Shown piece by piece: positions 52,218 to 64,000 of a DNA stretch of 64,000 nucleotides. Source of the stretch: Sphagnum compactum (lineage: Eukaryota; Bryophyta; Sphagnopsida; Sphagnales); the NCBI GenBank assembly GCA_965153455.1, contig OZ234493.1, positions 11,026,213 through 11,090,212 of the forward strand, read 5' to 3'. The number at the start of each line of letters is the position of its first letter. Position 1 is the first letter of the stretch. Both the position numbers and the translations under genes were made by a program. Under the pieces are notes generated by a model. It worked only from the letters and a program-made list of their open reading frames with translations, had not been told where the DNA came from and did not search any database.

Positions 52218-52639
52218 ATCATGACATGACCATTAACAAAAGGAACAAGGGTGAAAATGGAGTTGCTATATGATCACTCCTAGATTGCAATGAACATGAG
52301 CACCACACTTAGTGTTGCTGAAGAGAAAATGAATTACACAAAAAAAGGACGGCATTGAAAACCAAGAACATAAAAAAAATAACACCAACAACTATCTACG
52401 GTAAAATTACTATTTGAAAAAAAGAACCAAGAACATGAAGAGGAATGTGATGAACATGAAAAACCTAGCTTGAAAGTTGCTACTACTACTTGAGAGACAA
52501 ACCAAAAACATGAAAAGAATTATGATGAATACAAAGTGAGAGTGGTTGTTGGTGACCATGGTGCACCTAACCGTTCACATTTTAGGTTTAGGCAAAGCCT
52601 TAGATTACCCACCATTGTAAATGGGGTATCCCATTTGAA

Positions 52640-53330
52640 TAAATGTATTTTTATACATGAGTAAAAATATACGGTGCAATATATTGGTTGTTGGGTGAAA
52701 GTTATAAGTTAAATAGTTTAAAAATAAGATACATTTTATTCAAATAATTAATTTAATTATAATATAAGTCATGTAATAATATGAAATAATGGATTATAAT
52801 TAATATAAGGTGACTTTAATATATATATATATTAAAAATTGAATAATAATAAGATAGTAAAAAATAGGTTGAACAATTATTTAATAGCCCTTAAAAATGG
52901 TCGTTTGACATACAACAATCTCAAATCTTACACACTATGTTCTCCCCCATGTTTGGTACATGCAATGTATGTATTACTCCAATAATGGTTGGTTTATCCA
53001 ATCCTAGGTAGCAAAATGTTTGGAGATGTTTTTTTTCCTATCCAATACTAGGTTTCAAAATGTGTGGTAATGGGGGTGCAAGTTGAACATTGCGTTATTT
53101 TAAAAATGAAAGACTCCCCTTATTTTGGGGGCGGATAACTTTTTACATCATTCACGGAGACTGATGATTTAAATGTCATTTGGTGTGCTTGGTCATGGGC
53201 TACAAGTTTCTTTAGACACATGGGTGATTTGGACCATGACCAACCATGTTCATGTGATTTGGTCTGTTCTAAAAACTTACTTTGGTCGTTGGCTAGCTTA
53301 CCTTAACCAATTGTTGAAAGTAACATGAAT
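52640..53330. other. Extra sequence relative to the P1 flank
   Basis: The flanks of P1 and P2 match up to about 26840 and 52635, and then again from about 53390. The roughly 0.7 kb between is absent near P1. It is AT-rich, includes a TATATATATATA run near 52818, and shows no clear terminal repeats. Confidence 0.4.
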
Positions 53331-53507
53331 TGCAAAGAGCATCTCATTAACATGGGAGAATGCCATTGGACAAGAGATCCCAATTAGATCACATATTTTG
53401 CTACCTTTTGATATTTTCATATCTTTCTAATACCTTTTTGAACATTTGATCCTGGTAACTAGTTATGTGTCTCACCCTCTTTATGTGTCTCATAACCTGT
53501 AAGCTTC
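53331..53507. repeat. Dispersed repeat fragment
   Basis: Matches 27555-27720 and 63560-63740 (AACATGGGAGAATGCCATT, then TTTTGATATTTTCATATC). It ends in CTGTAAGCTT, where it is joined directly to the RNL upstream block C. Confidence 0.65.
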
Positions 53508-56500
53508 GACCATGAAACCTCTAACAAAATGTCCATCAGCAACACTTTGCTCAGCCAAGGAAATGACTTTGTGTTCAGTTTGATCGTTTCCTTGAATATC
53601 ATTGTTCATCTAATGACAAAGCAGTAAACAAAAAAAACAAGCCGAATCAACACTCAACAGAAAGAAGGTAGACGTCAATATGCCACAAAACTTGACCTTT
53701 CATGCTGATCTTGAAAAGCCACAAAATTCGTTCTGGTAGTCTACTCCCAACCAAGAATTTGGGGGAGATGATCAAAGCTAAAACAGCTTCAAGACTCCCC
53801 CCAAGTTTGACTGATGACATTCCTACAATTCCACCCTCTGATGAACTGTCTCAAGCCTCTTCTCTACCCAAAAAGAAAAAAATCTAGAATCTCAAAGCAA
53901 TTCCTGATGAAGGTGTTGTTGTAGTCTAGTGTCTACTCCTTTGCCTTCCAAGGTCCACCTTCACAACCCCTGACAAGATATAGGGTGGTGCTCTGATTCA
54001 GTCCTGGGAATAAATAATGGGCCAGAGTGAACCAGCACTGATGGAGAACTCTGTACGCATCATTCTGTAATTTGTCTCCCAAGTTTAGCACCTTCCTTGA
54101 AGGTTTGTGAGCCACATATAGCATATCCCCTACCTATAGTTCATTATCTTAATTCAATGGGGGTGACTCTCAAAGTTTAAGTTTTTCTTTTTGCAATGAG
54201 CCAATCATAAAATAAAAACTCAAACTATGGAGGCTCCCAAAAATGGAAGGTTCTATTTGGTTTATGGAGACCCTTCCTTTGGCCCACCTATATAGGTGAA
54301 AGGACAACATTTGCCAAAAGCATATGGGATTAAGTGAGGTGCTGTTGGGAACGCGCTACAGGAACACATTGAGAACCTGATGGGAACATTGTAAGAAAGA
54401 ATTTGATGCCACTTCGGTGCATGTTGTGCCTTCTCATTGGTTGCCTGTAACTTTTATTTTCAAAATTATTGGTCACCATTTTCAACCTTGGCTAATACCC
54501 TTGCAAAGAACTGTGGTGTAAAAAAAACTCAGCCCCCACAGGGGAGGACCCTTCACTCCATGAGGCGCCTTCTCATTGGTTGCATGGAAATTCTATTCCT
54601 CAAATTGGCTTCCTAAGAACACCCTACCTATTTGGTTCCACTTTTGGTTGTGACCGCCCTACTAGTGATGGGATCAATAGCTATTGGCTGGGGACACTGG
54701 TTCCCTGTTGCAGCAGGGCCTGGTGGAACCTGTTACCAACTGACACAACCTCTTCTTGCCATACCAGCTTTGATCATCCCTAGGTGGGATGGGCCCTACT
54801 AACTCTGTTCCATATGCATGTGTTGAAGGACCCTTTCACCTAGTTGCAAGAGTGGAAATTTCGCAATTTCTTGCGCGTTTACAGGCTTTTCACCTAGGTG
54901 CAAGTGTGGAAATTTCACAATTTCTTGAGTGTTTACATGCTTTTCACCTACTTGCAAGAGAATTTTTTTGCAATTTCTTGCATGTTTACATGCTTTGCAC
55001 CAAGTTGCAAGAGTGGAAATTTCACACTTTCTTGGTTTACACACTTTCTGCCTAGTTGCAAGAGTGAAAGTTTGGCGATTCCTTGTGCATGTACAAGCTT
55101 TTCATCGGAGAAGGGTTGAAGAAGTGCCCTCTTCTTACTTAAGAAAAAAAAATTTAGGTTTTCTACACTCACGCTTATCTAAAGCTTTGACACTTTTGGT
55201 ATATAGGTTTAGGTTTTAGTGTAGCAAAACAGGTTTGAAAAATAAACTTAAAGTGCAAAGAAAATTCTAAAATGTACAGAAGAGACATACTTTCTGACTC
55301 TTTCAACTTTGATAGCTTGTAGTGCAAGCTTCAAGTGATAATTCTAACACCATCAAAACCCTGGCCATCATGACTGTAGTAGGAGGGCACCTTACATGAA
55401 AGAATCTTACATAAAAGAATTCTTCTTGGCATTTGGATTTGGAAGAATTACTGACTTTGGGCATTTTTGTGTTACATTTATTGCGTTTTAGTGTACCCTG
55501 AAATGATAAAATATATATCAGGATTATTAAGTTGAGTCTTTTGAAGGGTTTAACCTTTAACCCGACACTTTTAGCATTTGCAAGGCTTACTGGATTCAGA
55601 AAAACCTGCTGGTTGTTTTTCCTAGTGTATCCGAAGGACACATTACAAGGCATAAATTTGCTGATGGGCTTTTTACAAAAGTGTAATGCCTGTGGAGGTG
55701 AGCATTTCATTCTTTGAAATGGCCACTGGTTTTTAAACAAATTTCCCACACCACATCCCACAGAAAAATAACATTGATGGCAGTTTTTATGTTGTGTAAA
55801 GCCCATGGACCAGGGCTTTACCGTAATTCAGGACCCCCTTGGCTCCCACCTTGAGGTCCCTTATTTCTGTAATGACTTGGTCCTTGGACATTATCATACA
55901 CAAATTGTGACACTGTAGTGGCCTTACCTCTATTGATGGCAAGGTAGGGCCCTAAGGAGTGGGGCATTCCTGACATATGGGCCTTTTGCTGCAATGTAAG
56001 AGCCTAGCACAGGCCCAATATTTTCGAATGTCTACTACATGATAGAAGTATTATGTGAAATACCCCAGTTAAATAGCAGGTCTGGCACAAATAATATTCT
56101 TTTTAGACATGCTGAAAATTTCAAAAACTAATTTTCTCAATGAAATTCTTTTTTGTAAAAGAATAGAGCAGCTTTTGGAATATTATGGAATATTCTGTTT
56201 GTGAAAATGGAGTTTTCAAAATTAAATAATTATTTGGCAGAGTCTTGACGAACATGCTATTCAAGTACGGTATTGAAATGGCATATATTGAACCTGCCCT
56301 CCAACACGGAAGAAAAGATGGTCGGTTTTGATGGGTAGGCTATATGCAGGGACATACACAGCCACCTACCACGCCTCACACTCGGCTTCTGACATGCTTC
56401 TCAATCTTCACCTACTCCAACTTGGACTTTCTGCAGGACCTTTTCCATCACTTCTTTCAAAGCAATTTCACAACACATCGGTAAAGATTAAATTTACTAA

Positions 56501-57270
56501 ATCTTGGAGCAAGATAGCGCAAATCCTGTTGCTCTCTGATAAAAATAGCCCAAAATGTTGTGGTCATTTTAATATTTTAAAATAGATTCTTTTAATTGTG
56601 AATTTGGTCATTGACAATTATTGGTTCTAATGTAAAGGTGTAAATGATCTTTGACTGGGTGAAATGACTTTCTTGACGTGTGGGGACATTGAGCATTAAA
56701 TATCAATATACGTGTAAATAGAACTAGTAGTGTTGGGGGTACTACAACTTGGACTTTTGAACTTTCTGCATGATTTTGCACCTAAAGCACTCTGAGAAAT
56801 TTTTTAGTGTATTTGGAAGGCACCCTATTTATCAGAAATATCTTAGTGGATGTGGAGGGCACCTTATTTCTGTAAATAGCCCCCTTAGAAAAGAGTAAGG
56901 ATCTTATGCCTACCATTTTGGGGTAGGCCGAGTCTTGGGCTCCTTAATGCAAGAATATCACCACTTTGGGGGCTTACCCTACACTTTCCCTTCAGACCGA
57001 CATTAAGGTTGGACATCTCATCAAGCGAATGGCCAGAAGTAGCCCAGCAACAACTCCAAGGTCTCTGGCAAAGCTGGGCTGGCAGTTACCTATGTCCCTT
57101 TTTGAATTTTCAATCCAACAGGAGTAGTATGCTGTGCACTCGATGGCTTCTCTTTTTCAAAACAAATCTACGCCACCATGCAAGTGTAAATAGAATTACA
57201 ATTGCTCTCCTTAATGTATCAAGGTGACTGTACAGGAGCCATCAGAATTTCCAAATTGAGCCTTGTACTA
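53508..57270. repeat. RNL upstream block, copy C (RNL gene missing)
   Basis: Starts at GACCATGAAACCTCTAAC, which lies about 110 bases upstream of the RNL1 ATG in copy A, and runs away from the gene as in A and B. No trace of the RNL coding region lies to its left, so the breakpoint falls between leader and coding sequence. It includes the 54-bp array and, near its end, a diverged version of the part around the identical tract. Confidence 0.85.
54837..55103. repeat. Minisatellite, five units of 51-54 bp
   Basis: Unit starts at 54837, 54891, 54945, 54998 and 55049 give spacings of 54, 54, 53 and 51 bp. It is the same array as at 21911-22180, with small deletions in the later units. Confidence 0.9.
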
Positions 57271-58989
57271 ACCACATAAGGTAAACAGGCCGGTGCCTGA
57301 ACACTTAGTGTGTTAGTCAGCTCTAGATCTTTCAATTTGTCTCCTTTGTTTCTGATGTCTAAAGATAAAGTGTGGAGGAGTTGATGGTGCACCCCATGCA
57401 CTTATACACCTCTAAAGATTTGGGGATAAAAAAATGTATGAAAAAATTTCAAACACATGACAATCCATGACAATCCATGACAATTTACTTGTTCACGTAA
57501 AACCAAACAATGATATGCTCATTAATGAATGTTACAACCTGAAAATGTGAAAATTAAGATCCTCAAAATGACTGTTCAATTTTCAACATGTGACCATGAT
57601 TTGAACTAAATCCAGGGCTAAAAATTTGATGGTAAAAGGTCCTATTCACCAAACCTGTCGGATGTCTGTGGGCGCAACGATGGGCCCAGGATTTTTGGTT
57701 TCATCACTAAGAATAGTGCGTCACTAGGGAGCTATTTAGACTTCAGTTTTCTATGTATGTCTCCTGTTCATTATTTTTTCATCGTTATAGCTCTTCATAC
57801 GATATTTTGAGATTACCATTCAAGATTAAGGATGTAATCCTAAATTTTGACTAGATTTTATTTTCATTGCTTCTAAGTACAAAGATTCCTTTTTACTCCA
57901 AGCTCCTATGAAATCTGAGCTATAATTCACATTAAGCAACATGGATCATTTTTCACATTTTCATTGCTCTTATTTGAAGATTTGAAAATATTCAACTATA
58001 CCAGTTATAATTTTTTATACAATTCATCAAAATTCTCATGCAATTTCTAAGAATTCTCTTCATCCAATTTTTCAGTTAATTTTCACGGAATCTGACAAGA
58101 AGGTAGGGCATTACTTATTATAGAACTTACGCGGAGTGAAGAAGAATCCACATACTGCAGTGGTAAGCTGCAGCTGTAGACGCACAGATGCTTGGAGGAT
58201 ACATTAGAATTTTGTTCCTAGGTGATATTCAAAATATATATAATATAGATTTGGGTGCAAACATGGGACATGCATATGCTACTTAGAAAGATGTCTACTG
58301 AATGGCCAAGAAGCAAATGACAAAAACTAAGAAAATGTGTTCTGATGGGACTCCTAGAAAATGTCAAAAGCATATCTGAAAACCCTCAAGGAGTATCTAG
58401 AAAATAGAAATTGTAGAAGTGTCCAGAGTCTAAAGGTGATACTAAAACCCTCAACTAGAGAGGCAACTTTTTGACATTTTTGGTGCATTTTCCTGAGTTG
58501 GAAAATTCAGTATTTAGAGCCGATCCCAAGTAGCACCTCCCCAATTGCCCACCAATTGAATTCTAGGCATGACTGGGACATGGTAAGGCTCAGTTCTATC
58601 CAAAAGAAATCCAGGGATGATTTCAGCAAATCATGATGTTTGCTCTCGAAGGATGCCATTTTTGTGTAAGGCAAGGCATTGATACAATTAGTATGGCCAC
58701 TAATGCACCACTACCAAAATATTATTGTTCAACTATGCTATGATTATAATTCCTGAAGTGGGGACCCTGATGACGCAGAAGGTAAGACAGCCTGCAATTC
58801 AGGAATGCCCTCATTTGTGGGCCTTACTTACTTGGCATAATAGCCTTATTTTGTCATTTTACCCACATGATACTTGGTTGGTACTCATGGGGTAGGAACC
58901 TTTCAAAAAACCAAAAGTTCCTTGTGCACTAGCATGTTTTTCAACAATTCTGATAGTTATTCTATTTGCTATAGTTCCCAAATCTATTG
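57271..58989. other. Gene-free stretch
   Basis: No exon or transposon end recognised. A 12-bp tandem repeat (CATGACAATC core, three copies) lies near 57459-57490. Otherwise unique and AT-rich. Confidence 0.45.
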
Positions 58990-60466
58990 GTCATTTGGTT
59001 CATTTATCCTTTCTTTCCTTTCTTTTTTCTTCTTTGATTTCCTCTAAAGCTACTTTGTCCATCAAATTTTTCCTTAAAATATTTAGGTATTTAAAAGAGG
59101 TCACAACATGTGACTGAAAGTAGTTAAATAATGGCTCCTTTCCTTTGTGTGTATGGCAAGTAATAAAAGTAATGAAAGCTAAGTCGTGCAATTTTATGGC
59201 TTCCTTGGTTAAATTTGGAAGGTTATGGGTTTCCTACACCAACTTAGGAATAACCTCATTTAGGTTTACAATTTCTTTTTGTTGCTCTTTTATCATAGTA
59301 AGGCTTGAAAACACGTCTACATAGTACTATTGGTTAATTTTTAATCTATTGGTAGGATGATCTTCATGTGTTGTTTGATGGATTGTTATTTCAACTATAT
59401 GCAAAATTTTTGTAGTAGAAAATTCCTGGCCTCATTATTAACCTTGATTGTGATAGTTTCTTCATTTGATGTGTATTTTTCTTCATTTCCATGGTTATTG
59501 ATGCTTGTCGCATTGTAAATTTCTAAAGGTTGAATCTTGTTGTCAATTGCCTTAAAGTTGAACAAACAAACACACAAGTGATTACTTTTAGACAGAGTTG
59601 TATCCCTAAACTTTTTGAATGTTGTTTTAAATGGTTGAAAACACAACACATATAATGATTGTAGAACATATGATGTATGGGATGGTAAGGTAATCATGTC
59701 TAACTCAAATTCTTGTGCATGTTTTATTGCTTCTAGGGCAACATGATTGGCATGCCCATTTAGAATTAATAAGTGTTGATTGGTAATAGACATTCCACTT
59801 AGAACAAGCTTATTGAAGAAAGCTAAAAACTTCTTAAGCAAGAAAGAAGACATCCAAGCTCTCTTTTGCATTGCCATGTAGGTTCTTGGTTGGCAAAGTT
59901 TGATCTAATCATTTTGCAATCTTTCACCTTTGAAATTATAAAACCTTGATATAACACCTTTTGTAGCATTTGGGTGAAAACACACTAAGGGTGAAACACT
60001 TTTCACCAAAAAAAAATGGTGTATAACAAATATTCTAATACATAGTAAGTTCAAATCTTGATGACATCTTTGATTATCCCATACATAAATAAAAAATTTT
60101 AAAATTTGCATGACAACATTTTGAAACCCAAAGTTCATTTTGAGTGAAAGTTAATCTTGATCCAATGGTTAGATGAAAAGGATTGAATAAAATCAATGTA
60201 CATAAATTATGTAATTTACATTTTTTTCATCACCATAAGGCTCATGTTGGTGATTCATGAAACATTACCAAATAAAAGAAAATTTTAAAAAAATGCAAAG
60301 TTCATTTATAAAATCTTTTCTTCTTTCATATAATAGTGGTTCTTTTCTTAAAAAAAGACATTATTATGCATTTATTATTAAAAAATTGTAAAAACACATT
60401 GTTTTTAATGGATTTTTCACCGAGAATTCTAAAATTTTAAATCATCTCAAATTTAATTAATGTATA
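58990..60466 (-). pseudogene. pogo-like transposase relic P3 (inverted)
   Basis: The minus strand from 59877 to 59395 reads a catalytic-region piece (WMSSFLLKKFLAFF, LLILNGHANH, TLPSHTSYVLQSL, FQPFKTTFKKFRD). 59191-59000 reads the C-terminal charged coil (RKNLMDKVALEEIKEEKRK). 59970-59905 gives SRFYNFKGERLQND, which fits just upstream of the catalytic piece. As in P1 and P2 the catalytic Asp is Asn. The relic is interrupted by TIR element 3 (about 59972-60421) and cut at its far side by the CACTA element; the N-terminal half is not found. Confidence 0.7.
59972..60421. mobile_element. Probable TIR element 3 (about 450 bp)
   Basis: The left end GGGTGAAAACACACTAAGGG and the next dozen bases nearly repeat the left end of element 1. 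A matching right end is proposed at TTTTTCACC, closing at 60421 (reversed: GGTGAAAAATCCATTAA). The transposase relic resumes on the far side (AAATTTTAGAATTCTC on the minus strand), which supports an insertion. The target duplication is not clear, so the right end is tentative. Confidence 0.5.
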
Positions 60467-60469
60467 TCA

Positions 60470-62683
60470 CGCTAGTAAAAAAACACTAATTTGCAACTAC
60501 AATTTGTGACTAAAAAATAATTGCAATCAATTTTGCAAGTAAAAATCCCTTAGTTACATAAATGAGGTCGCATTAAATCTTAAGTTGCAAATGATGATTT
60601 ATTGTGATGTCAACACATTTTGCATGGATGAAGTATATGGTCAACATATACATTTCCATCCTTGCAGTAATGTATAACATTTGTCATTACTAACCATTTT
60701 TTTGCAATTAGTAAATAACACTATTACTAATTGCCATTCGTTAACACAATAATTATTTGGTAAATAGGTAGGTAAAATTATGTGTGCAAAAAATACCTAC
60801 CTACCTAGGATACGTACCTACTTAGGTTGTTTATTTGCCCACCTACTTGAATAGGAAGGTAAAAAGGTAGGTGAATTAAAAAGTAACCATATAAAATATT
60901 TTATTTTATTTTATGTTTTTTAAAAAAAAGTTTAAGTTTATGTGAATTCATCCAAATGGCATATGATTTTTAATGTGAAATCAAAAGAAAAGGCATCTTT
61001 TTTATATACTTTGTGAAATGACATTAAAAGATAAAACATCTATTAGACTATTTAGTATCACTTTAGTCATAAATTTAGTTGCAACAAAAAATGATTCTCC
61101 CACAAACTTTGTTTTTGTTTATAATGTTGAAAATTAGACAACTAAATTGGTAAGAAATAAATTTTAAAAAAATTATTTCAAGAACTAATCCATTAACATT
61201 TAATTAATTAATCAATTATTGATTATTCATTAAAGTTAAATTTGATGTATGTAATTATTTGGCAATTATTTATAATATAATAATTTTCTATTTATTTAAA
61301 TAAAACTAACTTTTTACCTCTGAAAATAAAACTTTTAAAATACTAGTGATCAACTAATTAAACGAAAAAGAATTATATATTAATCAACTATCCAACAAAA
61401 TATATTTTAAACTAATTGGTAATTCCTAAATATTAACTATAAATAATTAAGTTTCTAAATTATTAACTTAATTAATAGATATTAAATCAGTTTCCATAAA
61501 CTATTCATATTAACTAAATAATTTAACTCATGAATCATTTATTTAGTTTTATTTTATAATAAATAACTAATACTTAGTTAATAATTATTTGGTATTAACC
61601 TGAATTCTTGATAAATAAATTCTAACTTTCACATAGGTTAATAAATATAAATAAAAGTTTAAATAAATAACTTATTTATATTTAAACAATATTAACTGAT
61701 TAAAAAATAAATAGGACACAAAAATGATATAATATGAATTTTATTAATTTATTTAATAATATTAAATCAGTTTTAATTAATTATTTATAATAATCAGAAA
61801 AATTAATTTGTGAAGAATTTATTATTTATTATTCATTGGCTAAATGAATAATTACTAGTTAGTAGTCATTAGCTATTAATCATAATTATTGATTCATTGG
61901 TTAAATCAAACTATTGAAATATTTCAGAAATAATCATATATTTTAGAATTAATTTAATAAGGAATAACTCATAAATAATGATGAATGATTATACGAATTT
62001 ATGATTTAATATCTAATTAATGAATGATTTTTTGAAGTAATTAAAAATAATAATTGATTTCTTAATTAGTTGGTGTTAATTAAAATATAATTAATGAATA
62101 AGTAAAATTATTTAGTTCATATTTTATACTTATTAATAAATTATTTGATAATAATAATTTATCAATAATTAATGCTCATTTAAGACAATGATTATATCAT
62201 ATTAATATGACCTCACTAATACAATTTAATCATACCTTAATAAAGATGGTATAGTTTTATTGAACCATACAAAATGAAAATGACAAATTTTCAATCTAAT
62301 ATGCCCATAATATGGGCAAATATATGTTTAATATATCTAAAATAAAATCCATGTAGTATGTTTTTAATGCAGTTCACAAAACCTTAATGTACATTAAATG
62401 TTTAAAATCACCATAATAAATAAGCGAATTGCAACTAATTTTGCAACTAGATGAACATAGGTGCCTATTATTTAGATGAAAAATATAAGAAGATAGTCAA
62501 TATGGATGGATGTGTAATTTAATAGTTACGCCATGATTGAAAAAATAATTGTAAATTTCAAAAGATGATGACTATTTATAAAAATGATAAAATAGAGTTG
62601 CAAATGATAGATAGTTGGATGTAGTCACATGTAGTTGTGACTTGCAAATTGAATGGTTACACATTACAAGATTTCTTGTAGTG
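60470..62683. mobile_element. Non-autonomous CACTA (En/Spm-like) element, 2.2 kb
   Basis: The right end, read in reverse, is CACTACAAGAAATCTTG, the classic CACTA terminus. The left end CGCTAGTAAAAAAAC is a diverged partner. TCA lies directly outside both ends (60467-60469 and 62684-62686), the 3-bp target duplication expected of this superfamily. TTGCAACT/TTGCAAAT-type motifs repeat near both ends (60492, 60522, 60533, 60585; 62429, 62600, 62643), as subterminal repeats do. The middle is extremely AT-rich and has no transposase. Confidence 0.68.
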
Positions 62684-62686
62684 TCA

Positions 62687-63229
62687 ATGTCATTCATCAC
62701 AAAAAAATTCAACGCATAATTTTAGTTTTGAAGTATATATGTAATTTTTCATGTTTTGTGACAAATATTACTTCGTCACATATATACTCCATATGTTCAA
62801 GTTCTTTAACATTTGTTATTTAAAAAAAATTGATTAATTTAAATATAAAGCTAATAAACATTACTTTAAACAAGCAAAAAAATCCAATATGTGATCTCCA
62901 TATGTTACAAAAAAAACTAAATATAAAAATATTGTACTTGTGACAACAATTTTTGGGGGGCTTATTGTGCTTATGCCCATTTACTACACAATTTATAGTT
63001 CACCATTCTTGAGACTTAGGGATGGTGCTACAAATTACATTTGATCTTTTCGTAGTTTTTTTTGTTTGCTAGCTTGAATGTTAGTTTCATTTGAATTCCA
63101 TACATGATCTATGATGTCGTTGGCAATATAATGATTATAGGTTGGTGTAGAATGAATTGCAAAGAAATGGATGTCAGTCCATTTGCTAACTAAATTTCTA
63201 GTCCTTGTGCTTGTCCAATGTTGACTTTT
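62687..63229. other. Gene-free stretch
   Basis: AT-rich. Contains a perfect 10-bp inverted pair, GTATATATGT and ACATATATAC, about 40 bases apart near 62735-62790. Nothing else recognised. Confidence 0.4.
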
Positions 63230-63243
63230 GGGGGGGGGGGGGG
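63230..63243 (+). repeat. Homopolymer, 14 G
   Basis: A run of 14 guanines about 15 bases before a copy of the RNL upstream block fragment begins. Confidence 0.85.
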
Positions 63244-63257
63244 ATGTTTATTTGACA

Positions 63258-63545
63258 ATTACATGGCCAGATTGGGAAACACCATGCCCCACCTATGCCA
63301 TTAAGTTAGAAAGAAATTTTCTCCAATTCTTAAAATTATAGGTAATTAAGGCACGAAGTTTATGGGCATTTTGGAATTTTGTAGACCTAATTAGGCTGTT
63401 GAGCTAGAAAAAATAATTTGTTTGATTGTTGATGCTGGCCAAGTAAGGGTTGGTCTCCTTATAACATATCCCCAGTCCTGCACAACTTGATTCCAACATT
63501 TCACCGTCTTTGTTTTGATGTTGATCCTTGAAACCATAACTAATT
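63258..63545. repeat. Fragment of the RNL upstream block (distal end)
   Basis: Matches 20590-20850 and 46545-46800 (CCATGCCCCACCTATGCCATT, later TGGTCTCC and ACATATCCCCA). Only the part furthest from the RNL gene is present. Confidence 0.75.
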
Positions 63546-64000
63546 GTTGGGAGTATCACCAATTGTAGGGAGCATCTCTAACATGGGAGAATGCCATTAG
63601 ACAAGAGATCTCCAAATTATATCACATATTTTGTTGCCTTTTGACATTTCCAAATCTCCCTAATACCTTTTTGCACATTTATTCCTGGTCGTTAGTTGGT
63701 TGACCTTCATGACTCACCCTCTAATGTGTCCCATAACCCGTATTACTTGGTGTTCTCGTACAATTAGTTATGTCCGATAACCCCAATGCTTTTCCCAATT
63801 ACCTAGTCCATGTCTGCATGAAGATTTTGGTAGTGAACTAGGTCTTCATTATAGTGGTGTTTGGTGTTGAGCTGGTACTTACTTTGAATCAGCTTCATGA
63901 GAAAGTGTGGTTGCCTGGGTCCTCTAGAAGCATCACTTTAAGAATGTTACGCAAAGAGCAATGTGCATGCAATAACACAAACACTTGTTTACTCGAAAGA
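63546..64000. repeat. Dispersed repeat, runs off the window
   Basis: Matches 27555-27990, including GGAGCATCTC, the AATGCCATT block and GAGAAAGTGTGGTTGCCTGG. Function unknown. It again follows a relic of the RNL upstream block, as similar sequence does near 53331 in the opposite order. Confidence 0.6.

Noticed and set aside
58756-58800. C/D-box snoRNA (TGATGA near 58768)
   Set aside because: No properly placed D box or terminal stem, and the base before TGATGA is C.

Overview
The window is nuclear DNA of a land plant. It has few genes, many introns and many repeats. It contains a spliced gene for plastid IspF (MEP isoprenoid pathway) and two large RPW8-NB-ARC-LRR (RNL-class) immune receptor genes, set among decayed pogo-like, CACTA and other DNA transposons. 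Duplicated RNLs and the style of the transposon relics make a gymnosperm, perhaps a conifer, the best guess. That is inference only; no marker in the window fixes the lineage.

Layout. 1-1900: gene-free, with a 74/162-bp minisatellite. 1950-3800: a plus-strand gene with a long leader (CCCTAA repeats, probable 5'UTR intron) and a single-exon SMI1/KNR4 (SUKH)-fold protein. 5561-7876: ispF on the minus strand, four exons with a visible TATA box and poly(A) signal. 7911-20865: unit A of a segmental duplication, carrying RNL1 (minus, 13926-17285) with long non-coding flanks. 20871-28000: a second copy of the RNL upstream block with a 54-bp minisatellite, then a dead pogo-like transposase and a partly duplicated tail. 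28000-33670: gene-poor, with a candidate solo LTR inside a 43-bp minisatellite. 33670-46820: unit B of the duplication with RNL2 (minus, 39538-43276). 46820-53500: a second pogo-like relic, interrupted by two related TIR elements of about 0.63 kb. 53508-57270: a further copy of the RNL upstream block that has lost its RNL gene. 57270-64000: AT-rich DNA with an inverted pogo-like relic (minus), a third TIR element, a 2.2-kb non-autonomous CACTA element, and fragments of the earlier repeats.

How it fits together. The 13-kb RNL unit was duplicated with a spacing of about 25.76 kb, and its upstream block has further copies. The two RNLs have since diverged: RNL1 lacks exactly three LRRs (72 residues) that RNL2 has, and RNL1 has lost the C-terminal tail through a frameshift. 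Both carry Arg in place of Asp in the MHD-type motif. The paired repeat copies act as each other's empty sites, which allows two insertions, absent from unit A, to be delimited to the base. The strongest candidates for something undescribed are that TIR family, a 295-bp tract that is identical in the otherwise diverged units A and B, and the plant SUKH-fold gene.
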